Assembly: GCA_900321605.1 (NCBI GenBank)
Contig: ONWR01000012.1
Location: 32,029 to 96,028, forward strand
Origin: an uncultured Bacteroidales bacterium
GTDB taxonomy: Bacteria > Bacteroidota > Bacteroidia > Bacteroidales > Paludibacteraceae
Direction: 5' to 3'
Length of the DNA stretch: 64,000 nt
This document shows, piece after piece, positions 45,531-54,900 of this stretch (the stretch's first letter is position 1; every line of letters starts with the position of its first letter). Under the pieces are notes generated by a model. It had not been told where the DNA came from. It made no database searches and worked only from the letters and a program-made list of their open reading frames with translations. The translations under genes and the position numbers were made by a program.

Positions 45531-45562
45531 CAAAAGTACAACAAAAAAATGACATACGCAAA
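45531..45562 (-). promoter_or_regulatory. Promoter overlapping a terminator hairpin
   Basis: TTTG (45562-45559), 20 nt, TACTTTTG (45538-45531). It overlaps the hairpin at 45549. Directly downstream is only TTGACATAGTGGATTTACCG (45512-45493), which is also found at 23455-23482, and then the higBA promoter, so it may drive higBA as a second promoter. Confidence 0.6.
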
Positions 45563-45574
45563 TATGTATGCCAT
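45549..45574 (-). terminator. ATGGCATAC-type terminator after the PIN gene
   Basis: ATGACATAC / GTATGCCAT, 8-nt loop, T7 following on the minus strand. Confidence 0.7.
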
Positions 45575-45587
45575 TTTTCTGCATTTT

Positions 45588-45632
45588 TCCTCTCATTCCA
45601 CTAATCCACTAATCCACTCATCCGCTCATCCT
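45588..45632 (-). repeat. 8-nt tandem array 4
   Basis: About five units of TAATCCAC/TCATCCGC type between the terminator and a detached anchor tail. Confidence 0.7.
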
Positions 45633-45654
45633 TTAAGCTGCGGAGCGTTTGCGG
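45633..45654 (-). pseudogene. Detached last codons of a small anchor gene
   Basis: Encodes RKRSAA-stop with the same DNA as the end of the 25749 and 48482 genes. Homology stops abruptly at 45655, about 20 nt downstream of the PIN gene stop. Confidence 0.65.
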
Positions 45655-45674
45655 CTATTTATCGGATGTGAGAA

Positions 45675-46100
45675 CTATAACTTTTTGAATATCTCTTGCT
45701 CAAATTGCTTTACCGTCATTATCCTGCAATCCCCGATAGTTCCCATTTCTAACAAATCACTATCTCCTGACACAAGGTATATAGCCTTCGATTGCACAGC
45801 TAATTCTAACAAATAATCATCTTTAGGATCTCGGCAACGACTTGGAATATCCCCCAACGGCACATTAACCATATTTTGCATCATCCACTCACGCAACAAA
45901 TCTACATCTTCCGCCCGAAAATACCTTGCAAATTTAGGACGTTGAGCAACTACGATAATTTCTTGTATTAGTCGCTCAGTAACCACTAATTCTATCTGCG
46001 GATAGCTCAATAGCTCTCTCAAATGAAGCAATTGACGTCCGATAAGTGAGCTAATCCAGATATTGGTATCTACGATAACGCGAATTTTATTAGTGGGCAT
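45675..46100 (-). CDS. PIN-domain toxin (COG1569-like)
   Basis: 141 aa from MPTNKIRVIVDTNIW; MKKTMPTN (46112) is an alternative start. PIN acidic residues are visible: RVIVDTNIWISSLI (Asp10), TERLIQEI (Glu), RDPKDDYLLELAV (Asp pair) and YLVSGDSDLLEM (Asp). PIN toxins are metal-dependent ribonucleases. The frame overlaps the end of the upstream antitoxin by 11 nt. The longer frame adds only antisense-like residues from inside the antitoxin gene and is not preferred. Followed by a detached anchor tail, an 8-nt array and a terminator. Confidence 0.85.
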   Translation of the reverse strand: MPTNKIRVIVDTNIWISSLIGRQLLHLRELLSYPQIELVVTERLIQEIIVVAQRPKFARYFRAEDVDLLREWMMQNMVNVPLGDIPSRCRDPKDDYLLELAVQSKAIYLVSGDSDLLEMGTIGDCRIMTVKQFEQEIFKKL

Positions 46101-46356
46101 AGTTTTCTTCATACATTTGTTGACGAACGGCCTCACACTCTTTACGAATTTCCTCATCCGTCAAATCACATTTCGAAAAACTTTCTTGCAATTGTGCAAA
46201 CGACTTAGCACGATTTTGCGCCTCTACCTCCTCTCTATTAAGTAGAGTCTCTACACTTAAAGGAATGATAACATAGGGCACACTAACACGCTTTGCAAAA
46301 TCAGTTAAGAATGCCAGTTGCGATTGATCCTGTGGTTGAAAAACTATCGTACTCAT
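46090..46356 (-). CDS. Antitoxin of the PIN toxin
   Basis: 88 aa from MSTIVFQPQDQSQLAFLTDFAKRV; the longer frame to 46575 only translates the promoter repeat. The N-terminal strand-helix with a beta hairpin (FQPQDQSQLAFLTDFAKRVSVPYVIIPL) and the acidic helical C-terminus (DLTDEEIRKECEAVRQQMYEENY) fit the usual PIN partner antitoxins of Bacteroidetes. Promoter TTTG-N20-TACCTTTG at 46384-46415 lies 28 nt upstream. Confidence 0.75.
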   Translation of the reverse strand: MSTIVFQPQDQSQLAFLTDFAKRVSVPYVIIPLSVETLLNREEVEAQNRAKSFAQLQESFSKCDLTDEEIRKECEAVRQQMYEENYAH

Positions 46357-46383
46357 AATACCTTCCTTATTTAAAATTCGCTG

Positions 46384-46520
46384 CAAAGGTACAACAAAAA
46401 AATCAATTGTACAAATATTTTGACAAAAAAACGAAATATGCTTGCATAATTTTGTTGTTTGGGCGAAATAGTTGTCAGTTGCAGGATACTGCGACTGTAC
46501 CTTCGAAGGGTTCCCTCTCA
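46384..46520 (-). repeat. 137-bp promoter-bearing intergenic repeat, copy 2
   Basis: Carries TTTG (46415-46412), 20 nt, TACCTTTG (46391-46384). Nearly identical to copies at 12672 and 48250; here it drives the PIN toxin/antitoxin unit. Confidence 0.85.
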
Positions 46521-46549
46521 GGGTAGCAGGTCGAAGGTACAACAAAAAA

Positions 46550-46575
46550 ATGACATACGCAAATATGTATGCCAT
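46550..46575 (-). terminator. ATGGCATAC-type terminator
   Basis: ATGACATAC / GTATGCCAT, 8-nt loop, T7 on the minus strand. Lies downstream of the 8-nt array and detached tail that follow the ATPase gene. Confidence 0.7.
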
Positions 46576-46585
46576 TTTTCTGCAT

Positions 46586-46626
46586 TTTTCCTCTCAATCC
46601 CACTAATCCACTCATCCACTCACCCA
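46586..46626 (-). repeat. 8-nt tandem array 5
   Basis: Units such as CTAATCCA, CTCATCCA and CTCACCCA between the terminator and the detached anchor tail. Confidence 0.7.
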
Positions 46627-46713
46627 CTAAGCCTCGGAGCGTTTACGACAGAAGTAAACAAACATTCCAAAAGCGAGGGACATCAAGAGCAAGGGAAGAA
46701 GGGTGTCTCCGAG
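46627..46713 (-). pseudogene. Detached, in-frame 3' end of a small anchor gene
   Basis: Encodes LGDTLLPLLLMSLAFG, then MFVYFCRKRSEA and a stop: 28 intact codons of the anchor block, with no upstream FQSTS motif or signal peptide. It begins 17 nt after the ATPase stop codon, in a different frame from it. Confidence 0.8.
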
Positions 46714-46730
46714 AAATGATAGATAACAGA

Positions 46731-48179
46731 TTACTCCTTGAACAAATCATCTAATGTTACTACGGATGTAAAAGCTCCAGAATATTGATTATATGACAAG
46801 CCGTAGGTTGTTACCAAAGTACTGTGTATAATCATTTTACGGGAAAGATGGGGTTGTAAGACATTCGTGCGATGTACCAATTTCTTATGGTAGTCCGCTC
46901 TCACGGTAAACTCTTCGCTATAGAACTTCATTTCGCACATGTTCACCACATTATCTTTCCTTGAAATCAGCAAATCGATTTGTGTCCCTTCCTGCTCATC
47001 GTCTCCGCTTACTGACCAAGCAGACTGAGAAGAGGAGATACCCCCTATTTGCAAGGCGCGTTTGATGGAATCTACATGACGCAGACATAGATCCTCAAAA
47101 GCAAAGCCCCGCCAACTAATGATTTTGGGCGAGTCCACATTATTCATCCAAAACGCTTCATCCATTTCCGTTTGACCATCCACGAACTTCAGATAGAACA
47201 AACAGAAAGGATCGGTAAGACGAAAATGCACATTACGTGCACTCTCTCCAAAAGGTACATAACTCACAATAAAATCGCTCGCAGCCAAGGCTCTAAGCCA
47301 TTTAGACAGGTCGCCATTATAACTCAAATGCGCACCTTTGGAAATGTCTTCGCGGGTGTATCCTTTACGTTTGGTAGCCAGATAACGCACAATACGAATC
47401 ATCTCATCGGGATTGGTAAAGACAGAGGCAAAAAGCTTTACAAACTCATCTTTTAACTTGGCATTCTGTGCGAAGAATAAATTGTCTATATTCTGCGCAA
47501 GACTCTTCCCTCGCATGAAATAATTCATATAATAAGGGATGCCGCCAAGAATCATGTTCGCTTGCGCAATATCATATCGTGACAGTTGTATTCCTCGGCT
47601 TTCATAAAATTGCTCGCACTCAGCCAATGAAAAGGGGGTTAATTTGATTTCATAGGTCGTACGCCCATACAATCCACCATGATTATTGACCAAGTTGTCC
47701 AACATCCAAGAATTGGCACTACCGCAAACGACGAGCATCATATTGGGACGATGACAAGCCCAGCCATTCCAAAACGCCTCTAACGCTGTAATGAAACCAC
47801 TTCTTGGAGTGTCCATCCACGGCAACTCATCGATGAATACTACTTGCCGCGCTCCGGTATCTTGTGATTGCAGATGTTGCTCTAAGAAGAAGAACGCCTC
47901 TAACCAATTCTTTGGACGACTTCGTCCTTTCCATCCTTGCAGTAGCAGAGAATGGTAGAAATGCAACAACTGTTCTTTCATCTTATTTGCTTTACCATTC
48001 TCGTCAACAGGACTTAGTCCGGCATGCCTAAAAGTGATGTCCTCACGAAGGGATTCATCGACAAGAAAGGTCTTACCTACACGGCGACGACCATAAATCG
48101 CCACAAACTCTGCTCGTTGACTTTGTAGTAATTGTTTCAACTCGTCAACTTCTTTTTCTCTTCCAATAATAGCACTCAT
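46731..48179 (-). CDS. ATPase_2/DUF234-type ATPase with PD-(D/E)XK-like C-terminus
   Basis: 482 aa from MSAIIGREKEVDELKQLL, the usual family start. ATPase: Walker A AIYGRRRVGKTFLV at about 29-42, Walker B VVFIDELPWMDTPRSGF at about 115-131, sensor VVCGSANSWM at about 150. The C-terminal DUF234-like region has QIDLLISRKDNVVNMCEMKFY at about 413-433, the D...ExK pattern of a PD-(D/E)XK nuclease fold. Such proteins are abundant in Bacteroidetes and are usually single-gene inserts of unknown role. Expressed from the promoter repeat at 48250; it ends 17 nt before a detached anchor tail. Confidence 0.85.
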   Translation of the reverse strand: MSAIIGREKEVDELKQLLQSQRAEFVAIYGRRRVGKTFLVDESLREDITFRHAGLSPVDENGKANKMKEQLLHFYHSLLLQGWKGRSRPKNWLEAFFFLEQHLQSQDTGARQVVFIDELPWMDTPRSGFITALEAFWNGWACHRPNMMLVVCGSANSWMLDNLVNNHGGLYGRTTYEIKLTPFSLAECEQFYESRGIQLSRYDIAQANMILGGIPYYMNYFMRGKSLAQNIDNLFFAQNAKLKDEFVKLFASVFTNPDEMIRIVRYLATKRKGYTREDISKGAHLSYNGDLSKWLRALAASDFIVSYVPFGESARNVHFRLTDPFCLFYLKFVDGQTEMDEAFWMNNVDSPKIISWRGFAFEDLCLRHVDSIKRALQIGGISSSQSAWSVSGDDEQEGTQIDLLISRKDNVVNMCEMKFYSEEFTVRADYHKKLVHRTNVLQPHLSRKMIIHSTLVTTYGLSYNQYSGAFTSVVTLDDLFKE

Positions 48180-48249
48180 AATTGCGTTATATTCCGCCAC
48201 GACCAATCGTTTTTACCATTTCGTGGCGCGTTATGTTTAAAATTCGCTG

Positions 48250-48387
48250 CAAAGGTACAACAAAAAAATCAATTGTACAAATATTTCGGCAAAAAAACGA
48301 AATATGCTTGCATAATTTTGTTGTTTTGACAAAATGGTTGTCAGTTGCAGGATACTGCGACTGTACCTTCGAAGGGTTCCCTCTCAT
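48250..48387 (-). repeat. 137-bp promoter-bearing intergenic repeat, copy 3
   Basis: Carries TTTG (48281-48278), 20 nt, TACCTTTG (48257-48250). Drives the ATPase at 46731 with a leader of about 65 nt. Confidence 0.85.
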
Positions 48388-48405
48388 CGAAGGTACAACA
48401 AAAAA

Positions 48406-48431
48406 ATGACATACGCAAGTTTGTATGCCAT
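48406..48431 (-). terminator. ATGGCATAC-type terminator after pair 4
   Basis: ATGACATAC / GTATGCCAT, 8-nt loop, T7 on the minus strand. Confidence 0.75.
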
Positions 48432-48446
48432 TTTTCTGCATTTTTC

Positions 48447-48481
48447 CTCTCATTCCACTAATCCACTCATCCACTCATCCT
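48447..48481 (-). repeat. 8-nt tandem array 6
   Basis: About four units (CTCATTCC, ACTAATCC, ACTCATCC) directly after the stop of the small anchor gene. Confidence 0.7.
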
Positions 48482-48952
48482 TTAAGCTGCGGAGCGTTTG
48501 CGGCGGAGATAGAGGTAGCCACAGAACGTGAGAGACATCAATAGCAAGGGAAGAACGGCATCACCGAGGGGATTCGGATTTTCATCTTCTTCTTTATCAT
48601 CAGGAGGATCAAGACCTTCTTCATCATCATCAACACCATTACCATTTGCATCTATTCTTCTCGGACCTCCGGGAATTCGTGCGGGAGCGCTTACCGTCCC
48701 ATCCGCGTTCAGCATCGGAGTAGCGCTCAATGCGCTACCCGATCCTGTTAACGTACTGGTCGATTGGAACACCGTAGTCGGTGCAACTACCTGCACACTG
48801 GCAGAACGCTGATTGCTAATCCCGACCGGCTTATAACTGTTCTTGTACTCCACGGCGCTTACAACAATCGGCATCACTGCCAGTATCACAATAACCGCTA
48901 ACCAATAACCTTTAATCTTTACATTTTTCATATCTTGCTTCCTTTCTTTCAC
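48482..48952 (-). CDS. Small secreted protein with C-terminal PLGDAVLPLLLMS anchor (pair 4)
   Basis: 156 aa. Signal segment at about 12-32 (YWLAVIVILAVMPIVVSAVEY). The motif TVFQSTSTLTGSGSALSATP lies at about 60-79, then LNADGTVSAPA. An acidic Asp/Glu/Pro linker (NGVDDDEEGLDPPDDKEEDE) follows, and the anchor PLGDAVLPLLLMSLTFCGYL, then YLRRKRSAA. Relative to pairs 2 and 3 the linker is acidic instead of Ser/Thr- or Lys-rich, while both conserved blocks are kept. It begins 30 nt after the giant gene stop. Function unknown; probably the membrane-tethered partner of the giant protein. Confidence 0.75.
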   Translation of the reverse strand: MKERKQDMKNVKIKGYWLAVIVILAVMPIVVSAVEYKNSYKPVGISNQRSASVQVVAPTTVFQSTSTLTGSGSALSATPMLNADGTVSAPARIPGGPRRIDANGNGVDDDEEGLDPPDDKEEDENPNPLGDAVLPLLLMSLTFCGYLYLRRKRSAA

Positions 48953-48982
48953 TAATTCACTAATCGTTAATTGCTAATTCGT

Positions 48983-51900
48983 TTACTTAACCAAAGCGCC
49001 TTCTGCACTGTAAACACGGCCGTTGAGCATGATATACAATTTATCATTGTAGATAAACTTATGAGCCTTTACAGTGCCTTCGTGAGCATTATCCACTCCG
49101 GTCGGCATCTGCGGTGCATCAATGCGCGTGCGGCTGATGTAGAAGCGGTTGGTATCGCCATCCTCGTACATGAAGCTATAGGACTTATCCTCACTTATCA
49201 ATACGGATTGTTTCAACTTCAAGTCATTGAGGTAATACTCTTCCTTGCCAATATAATGGAACGTGAATTGATATGTGTTACCGTCACGACTTGGAGCAAA
49301 GCCCAATACCGTACCTTCGATATCCGGAAGAGCGATAAATGACATCTTGCCCGGATCTCCGACAGCGTACAACTGTGCCGAACGGTCATCACATGCTACA
49401 TACTTAGCTTCCCAGCCGTTATCAAACTCGTCGCTGAAACGCTCATCTTCCAACAGCCATACATCGGTATGGGTATTTTCACCGTTCACACGAACACGCA
49501 TTATATCTACTTCCTCTTCCTTCGCCTTTCTCGTTGCACGATGAGGCTCGGTCAGGTTATCCGAAGCGATATTCACGTCACGTACCAGTTTGTCATAATC
49601 GAGTGTCAGTGTGGTTTCTGTGGACGTATTGACTTGGAATGCCTGCATAGACGGTATCACCTTCAATCCGGTGTAACCACCGAGTCTGGCCACGCTGATA
49701 GGTATCGTCAACCATTGACCTGCGGTGCTTGTTTCGGAACCGCCATCATCTGCTATAACTGTACCTTCATTTTTGTTGCCGGTATTGAAGATCAATACAC
49801 TAGCTGTAGCGTCACCGAAGTCGTCAGCATCAAAGTTAGCGATCTGTATTGGCGCTGTCCAGCTGTTACCTACCATGTTCTTACCGGTGTTATCGTGCGT
49901 CAGTGTGATCTCACGGTTTTCGGTCGATACCAGCGTACCACGGAACGTCTCTTTATGACCGTCTTGCATCGACAAGCCTATACCATCGAACGGATACAAG
50001 GTGGTGTACATGCCTTTCTTGATCCATCCGGATGTCTCGCTATACAGATAGGTGAATGCTCCATAGAAATACTCGCCTACCGGCACTTCCGTAATAGGCA
50101 TAGCCACGTACGACCAGTATTTCTTCTTCTTACCGGTTTCTTTATCTATTTCCCAATAAGACGGGCTGTACATCTCAACCGTAGCCTGCGTCTCGCCCTT
50201 ATCGTTATCGAAGATCAACGCACCTTGTGCGGTTGACGATGCTTGGATGGTCAGATCACTCGGACTCGTAGGACGGGTCTCGGTATAAAGTGGTGCAGTA
50301 GCTGCTTCCACCTTACCGTCTACGATCAGTGCACCGCCGGCTGCAATCGTCAGACTACCATTAGCCGTATTCGCACCATGGTTGTAATTACCTCCCGGGG
50401 CGATCACTACACCGGCAACATGTACCTTCTCGCCAGCCTTAATCACGCACGGAGCCACGATACGTACTTTCTGTGTCCTGTCTGGTACGGCATTACCTGA
50501 CCAGTGCGAAGCCACATTCCAGTCAGAACGTGTGGACTCATCCTCCTCATCATCACCACCGACGAACATATTCGAGCAGTCTGCGATATCCTCGGAGTTC
50601 TTCTTCATCAGGTACTTCAATGCGTTTACTACCACTGTCTGTCCGTCATCCGTCAGACGCTCCATCGCATAACTATTGATACCCAGTACCATCAGACGGG
50701 CTTCCATATTACGCTGACGCTCGATACCTACTTGCAGATCATTGCCTGATCCGTCATCAATCAATCCAAGCGGCAACAGATCATCATCCAGCATCTCTTT
50801 GGTGAACGTAAAGCCCTGCAATGCCGGTTTCTTTCCGTACTGATAGTTCTTGTCTTTCTCGTGGGTTCCTGCTCCGTACGTAGCATCCAATGTCTTGTAA
50901 TCCTCCAGAGTATCACAAACCATACTTACGCGATACATCGTCTCGTCGCCTTCACCTACCTTGGTTAGCTCAGTACCGGAGAAGATCTCGTGGTCCTTAC
51001 ATTGCAGATCCATCGTGTACTGACGGGTGGTCGGGTTCTTTGGGTTACCGCTTAGACCTTTGGCTTTCCAGTTGGCCAACTTGGCAACGAATGCCTCCAT
51101 TGTCAAGATCGGGCGGATATCCACCAACGCACCGAGGGCATCTACATAGCTCTTCTTGTTCACACCCTTCGTACCTGTATTCGGGTAGTCGGTTACGCAA
51201 AGGATATCAAACTGCGAGTAGTACTCTTTCAGCGCTTGCTCATCATCCGTCGAGTAGATATTCGTTGCCAGCACATCGAAGTTCGCTGCAATCTCGTTAT
51301 ACAGAGGAACACTCGTTGTCTGTGCAGACGTAATACCCTCCGTGAAGCCTCCCTTATCGGTACCATTAACCACAAACGCTAACACATGTTTGTCTGTATT
51401 CTGTTGGTGATGCAGATAAATCAGCTGTCCTGATGCAGACATCGGAGTTGTGCTACCGCAATCATCCTCTACCGTCAACGTCAAGGTGTAAATAATATCC
51501 GCTCCGGATGTATTGGAAGACGGTTCTTTACCCTTCAAATAAACCTTGCCGTCGCTCTCGTAAAAGTCGCTTGCGGTCAAGCCTGTTGTATTAGTCGAGC
51601 TCCAAGCTACGCTGCTTAGGTGAGCGCCGTTCTGCAAGGTCCACAACTCTATATCCGGAGTCGGACGACCATTCTTGATATACCAGTTCTTAACGATACG
51701 CTTAGCGCCGACCTCCGTGCTCTTATTGCTAATCGTGATACGATTCGAGCGAACACTACAACCCGAGGTTACCATTACGCTATACGTACCTTCCTGATCA
51801 GTAGTCAGCGTACTGGTAGTACCATCCGATTCAATCTTATAATTGCCGCCGTCATCAATATTTGTGTCGCCATCTTTCCATTGGATAGAAGCTCCACTCT

Positions 51901-54900
51901 CGAAACCAGTCAATGTAAGGGTTACTTTATCACTGCTACATTTACTCTCCGTACCGGAAGTCAAGGTCAGCGTACCGGCAGTAATTGTACAAGATACTTC
52001 CGCTACATTCAGCGTATAACTGATCTCCGCTTTCTTGTAACATCCGCTGGCTGCCAACGTTGCCTTAATAGTCGTCGAACCGGCTGCAATCAGAGCCACT
52101 TTACCGGTTGCATCTACGGTAGCCACACTCGTGTTAGACGAACTATACGTGATAGTACCTAACGTGTTTGTGTTCTCGGTTATCTTCGATGCCGAGTACG
52201 TGAAGTACGCATCCGTTGTATACTTATTAACCGTTGCCTTATCTGCCAGATTATTACTCCATTGCAGGTGAGTATTCAAGGATTCTGCCGAACCCTCCGT
52301 GATAACAGCTCCTAACGGGCGAACTTTACTGTCATTGAATTTAACGAGCAAGATGTCGTTCGCTGCCATCACTTCATCCAAGGTAATATCTACATATCCT
52401 TGCGCCGCCGTTCCGGTGTTCTCATTCTCCTCATCGCCATTATATACCGCCGTATAATCTACTGCATATTTAGAATCCGCAGAGAAGTAAGCAGTATGTT
52501 TATACACATTAGATACCGTCATATCATTCGCACGGAAGTCTGCGTAGATACGTACCTTATTCACATTCGCGTGATACGTACGTACCCAGACGTATTGCGT
52601 ATTCGATGAAGCTACCGTATCGAAGTCAGTCTCCATCTTTGTTCCGGCCTTACCTGTTGAATACGAAGAACTGATATTCGGCGAGATCCAACCATCTGTA
52701 TTAGCACAATGATAATAATTGCCATCTTTAGTAACCGTCTTACGCATGCGGATGTTATACGAACTTCCTTCTCCTGCTCCTGCACAAGCACTATAACTTA
52801 CGTTATAATCATTGCTAATCGCATTGTAACTTGCTGTAGCCGCAGCTGAAACGGTGAACGGAATATTACTTGCATACGTCGTTCTGTCAAACGATGTCTG
52901 TACATCGAAATCAGCCTGTACCCACTTCTGGCTGGATGTCGTTCCGCTCGTCACATTATATATGTTTATGCCCGCGGGCGCGGTAATAACAAGGTCTGCT
53001 GCATTGCCGTCCCAATCTGGCTGATCTACCGTTGCCTTGATGGTGTAACCGCCACCACCGTAGTTCGGTGTGCTGGCCGGATCGGTCCATGCTACCGTAG
53101 CATCACTCTTCGCAGCCGCTACCGTAATAGCCACTGCCGGGGACTTAATCGTAATGCCGCAAGCTTCATTCGTCATCTCGCACCAGTAATAACGCGTACC
53201 ATCTATTGCCGCACCTGCATCTGTCAGCGGCGTGAGAGAAGCGTTATTTGTGCCGCAGTTAGTTCCTGACGTACGGTCATTAACCCTGTTGTACTTCCAT
53301 TGATAGGTATTGATATTATCACCGCCTACGATTGTTATCGGCGAACCCGAAGCATCATCATTCGGCGCGAACGTCGTAGTGGTATAACTCATACTCGTGT
53401 AACTCGGCATAGTTGCACACGCCTCTTCTATCTCACCCTCAATCGTGATCGGCGTTCCGAGACGGTAAGCATCTGTTGCTCCGTAGCAGTATATCTTCAG
53501 CGTTACGGTACCAGTGAAATAGGTACCATCACCTGCTAAAGTAACAGTTTGAGTCGAGCCACCGGAAATGGAAGTAGCCGATGAAGATACCAACGAATGA
53601 TAAGCACCATCTGTTAGTGACAACTTCACATCTTTTCCTGTTGTAACAGGCTGTGCTATCACCTTAATACTACTCGGCGTGAATTTATAACCGCTTGCTA
53701 CCTGGAAGGTCACCTTCACATATTTGTCTGCATCATACGAAGCAGGCGTGCTGATCTTACCGGTCAGCGAAGATTTCTTCTTGCTTTTATCATAAGTCAA
53801 ACCGGTCAATGCAGCATCTGTCATGTTCGTTGTAGAAATCTTTGTGAACGCACTCGTCTTGGTCGAGGTGGACAGGTTGGCTGTATCCGAATCAACAATC
53901 AGATTCCATGTCAACGCACCAGCCGACTCATATTGCGCAAAGAGCGTACGTGTACTCGCCACGCAGATCCACTTACCGCTACTGATCCAATCCGTCACAT
54001 TCGCGCTTGCGAACGATCCGTCTGCGTTCAGCACTTTCGTTCCGCTTGTCGCTGCCGTGTAATAACCCGACAACTTATATCCGGTTGCAGCCTTCGTGTG
54101 CGTTACCGAACTTAAGGATGTCGCATTGTAATATGCCGTAGCCGAACCGTTATCGCCCGAACCATGGTTAGACGTATTCGCATCCAGCGTCACACTCTGA
54201 CTCCACTTAGCCGTCAGCGCGATATCGACCGTGATATTGGTGATCGTTGCGCCATTAGCAATCAGCGTTCCGGCTGTTACGGTACTACCGCCGATCGTTA
54301 CATTCACATCTGCTACCCAGCCTGCGAAACTATAGTTCGTCGGAGCCGTGAAGCTATTGCTCGTCAGCGTCTGACTATCGTCATCGGTAATACCCGTATT
54401 CGAACTCATCGAACCCGAACCACCGCCTGCATTATAACTGATCGTGTGCGTACCACCACCAGCAGAACAAGCTTCTACGTAATAGATATAGCGTTTTCCA
54501 CTATTTGCTAATGTTCCATCAACAGATAGTTCGGTTTCAAAGTTACGACCTATTGCAAACGATTTCGCACCAGTCGGCGCTTTGATCTTTATAAAGCTTT
54601 CCGCAGCATCGTACTTGTTCACACTATATACTTTGCAATCCTTGCTATTAACTTGGATTATATGCGCTGTATCATATGGATAGGTAGAACAGAATGCAAC
54701 CACCACTGCAGTTTTATCGCCATTTTCAGTAGAGGCTTTGAACTTCAAGGAGTCAATTACCGTTCCATTTATGTGACCTTTTATATAATGACCCTTAGAA
54801 GATGTATAGAAACACGTATCGTTTGTTCCACCGCTATTAAACTGATATTTGCCTTTTTGACTTATTGTTAGATACAAACCACCATAACTATTCGTTCCCG

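Noticed and set aside
46101-46157. Longer PIN toxin start at 46157
   Set aside because: It only reads through the antitoxin gene in another frame; the strand leading into VDTNIW begins right after MPTNK.
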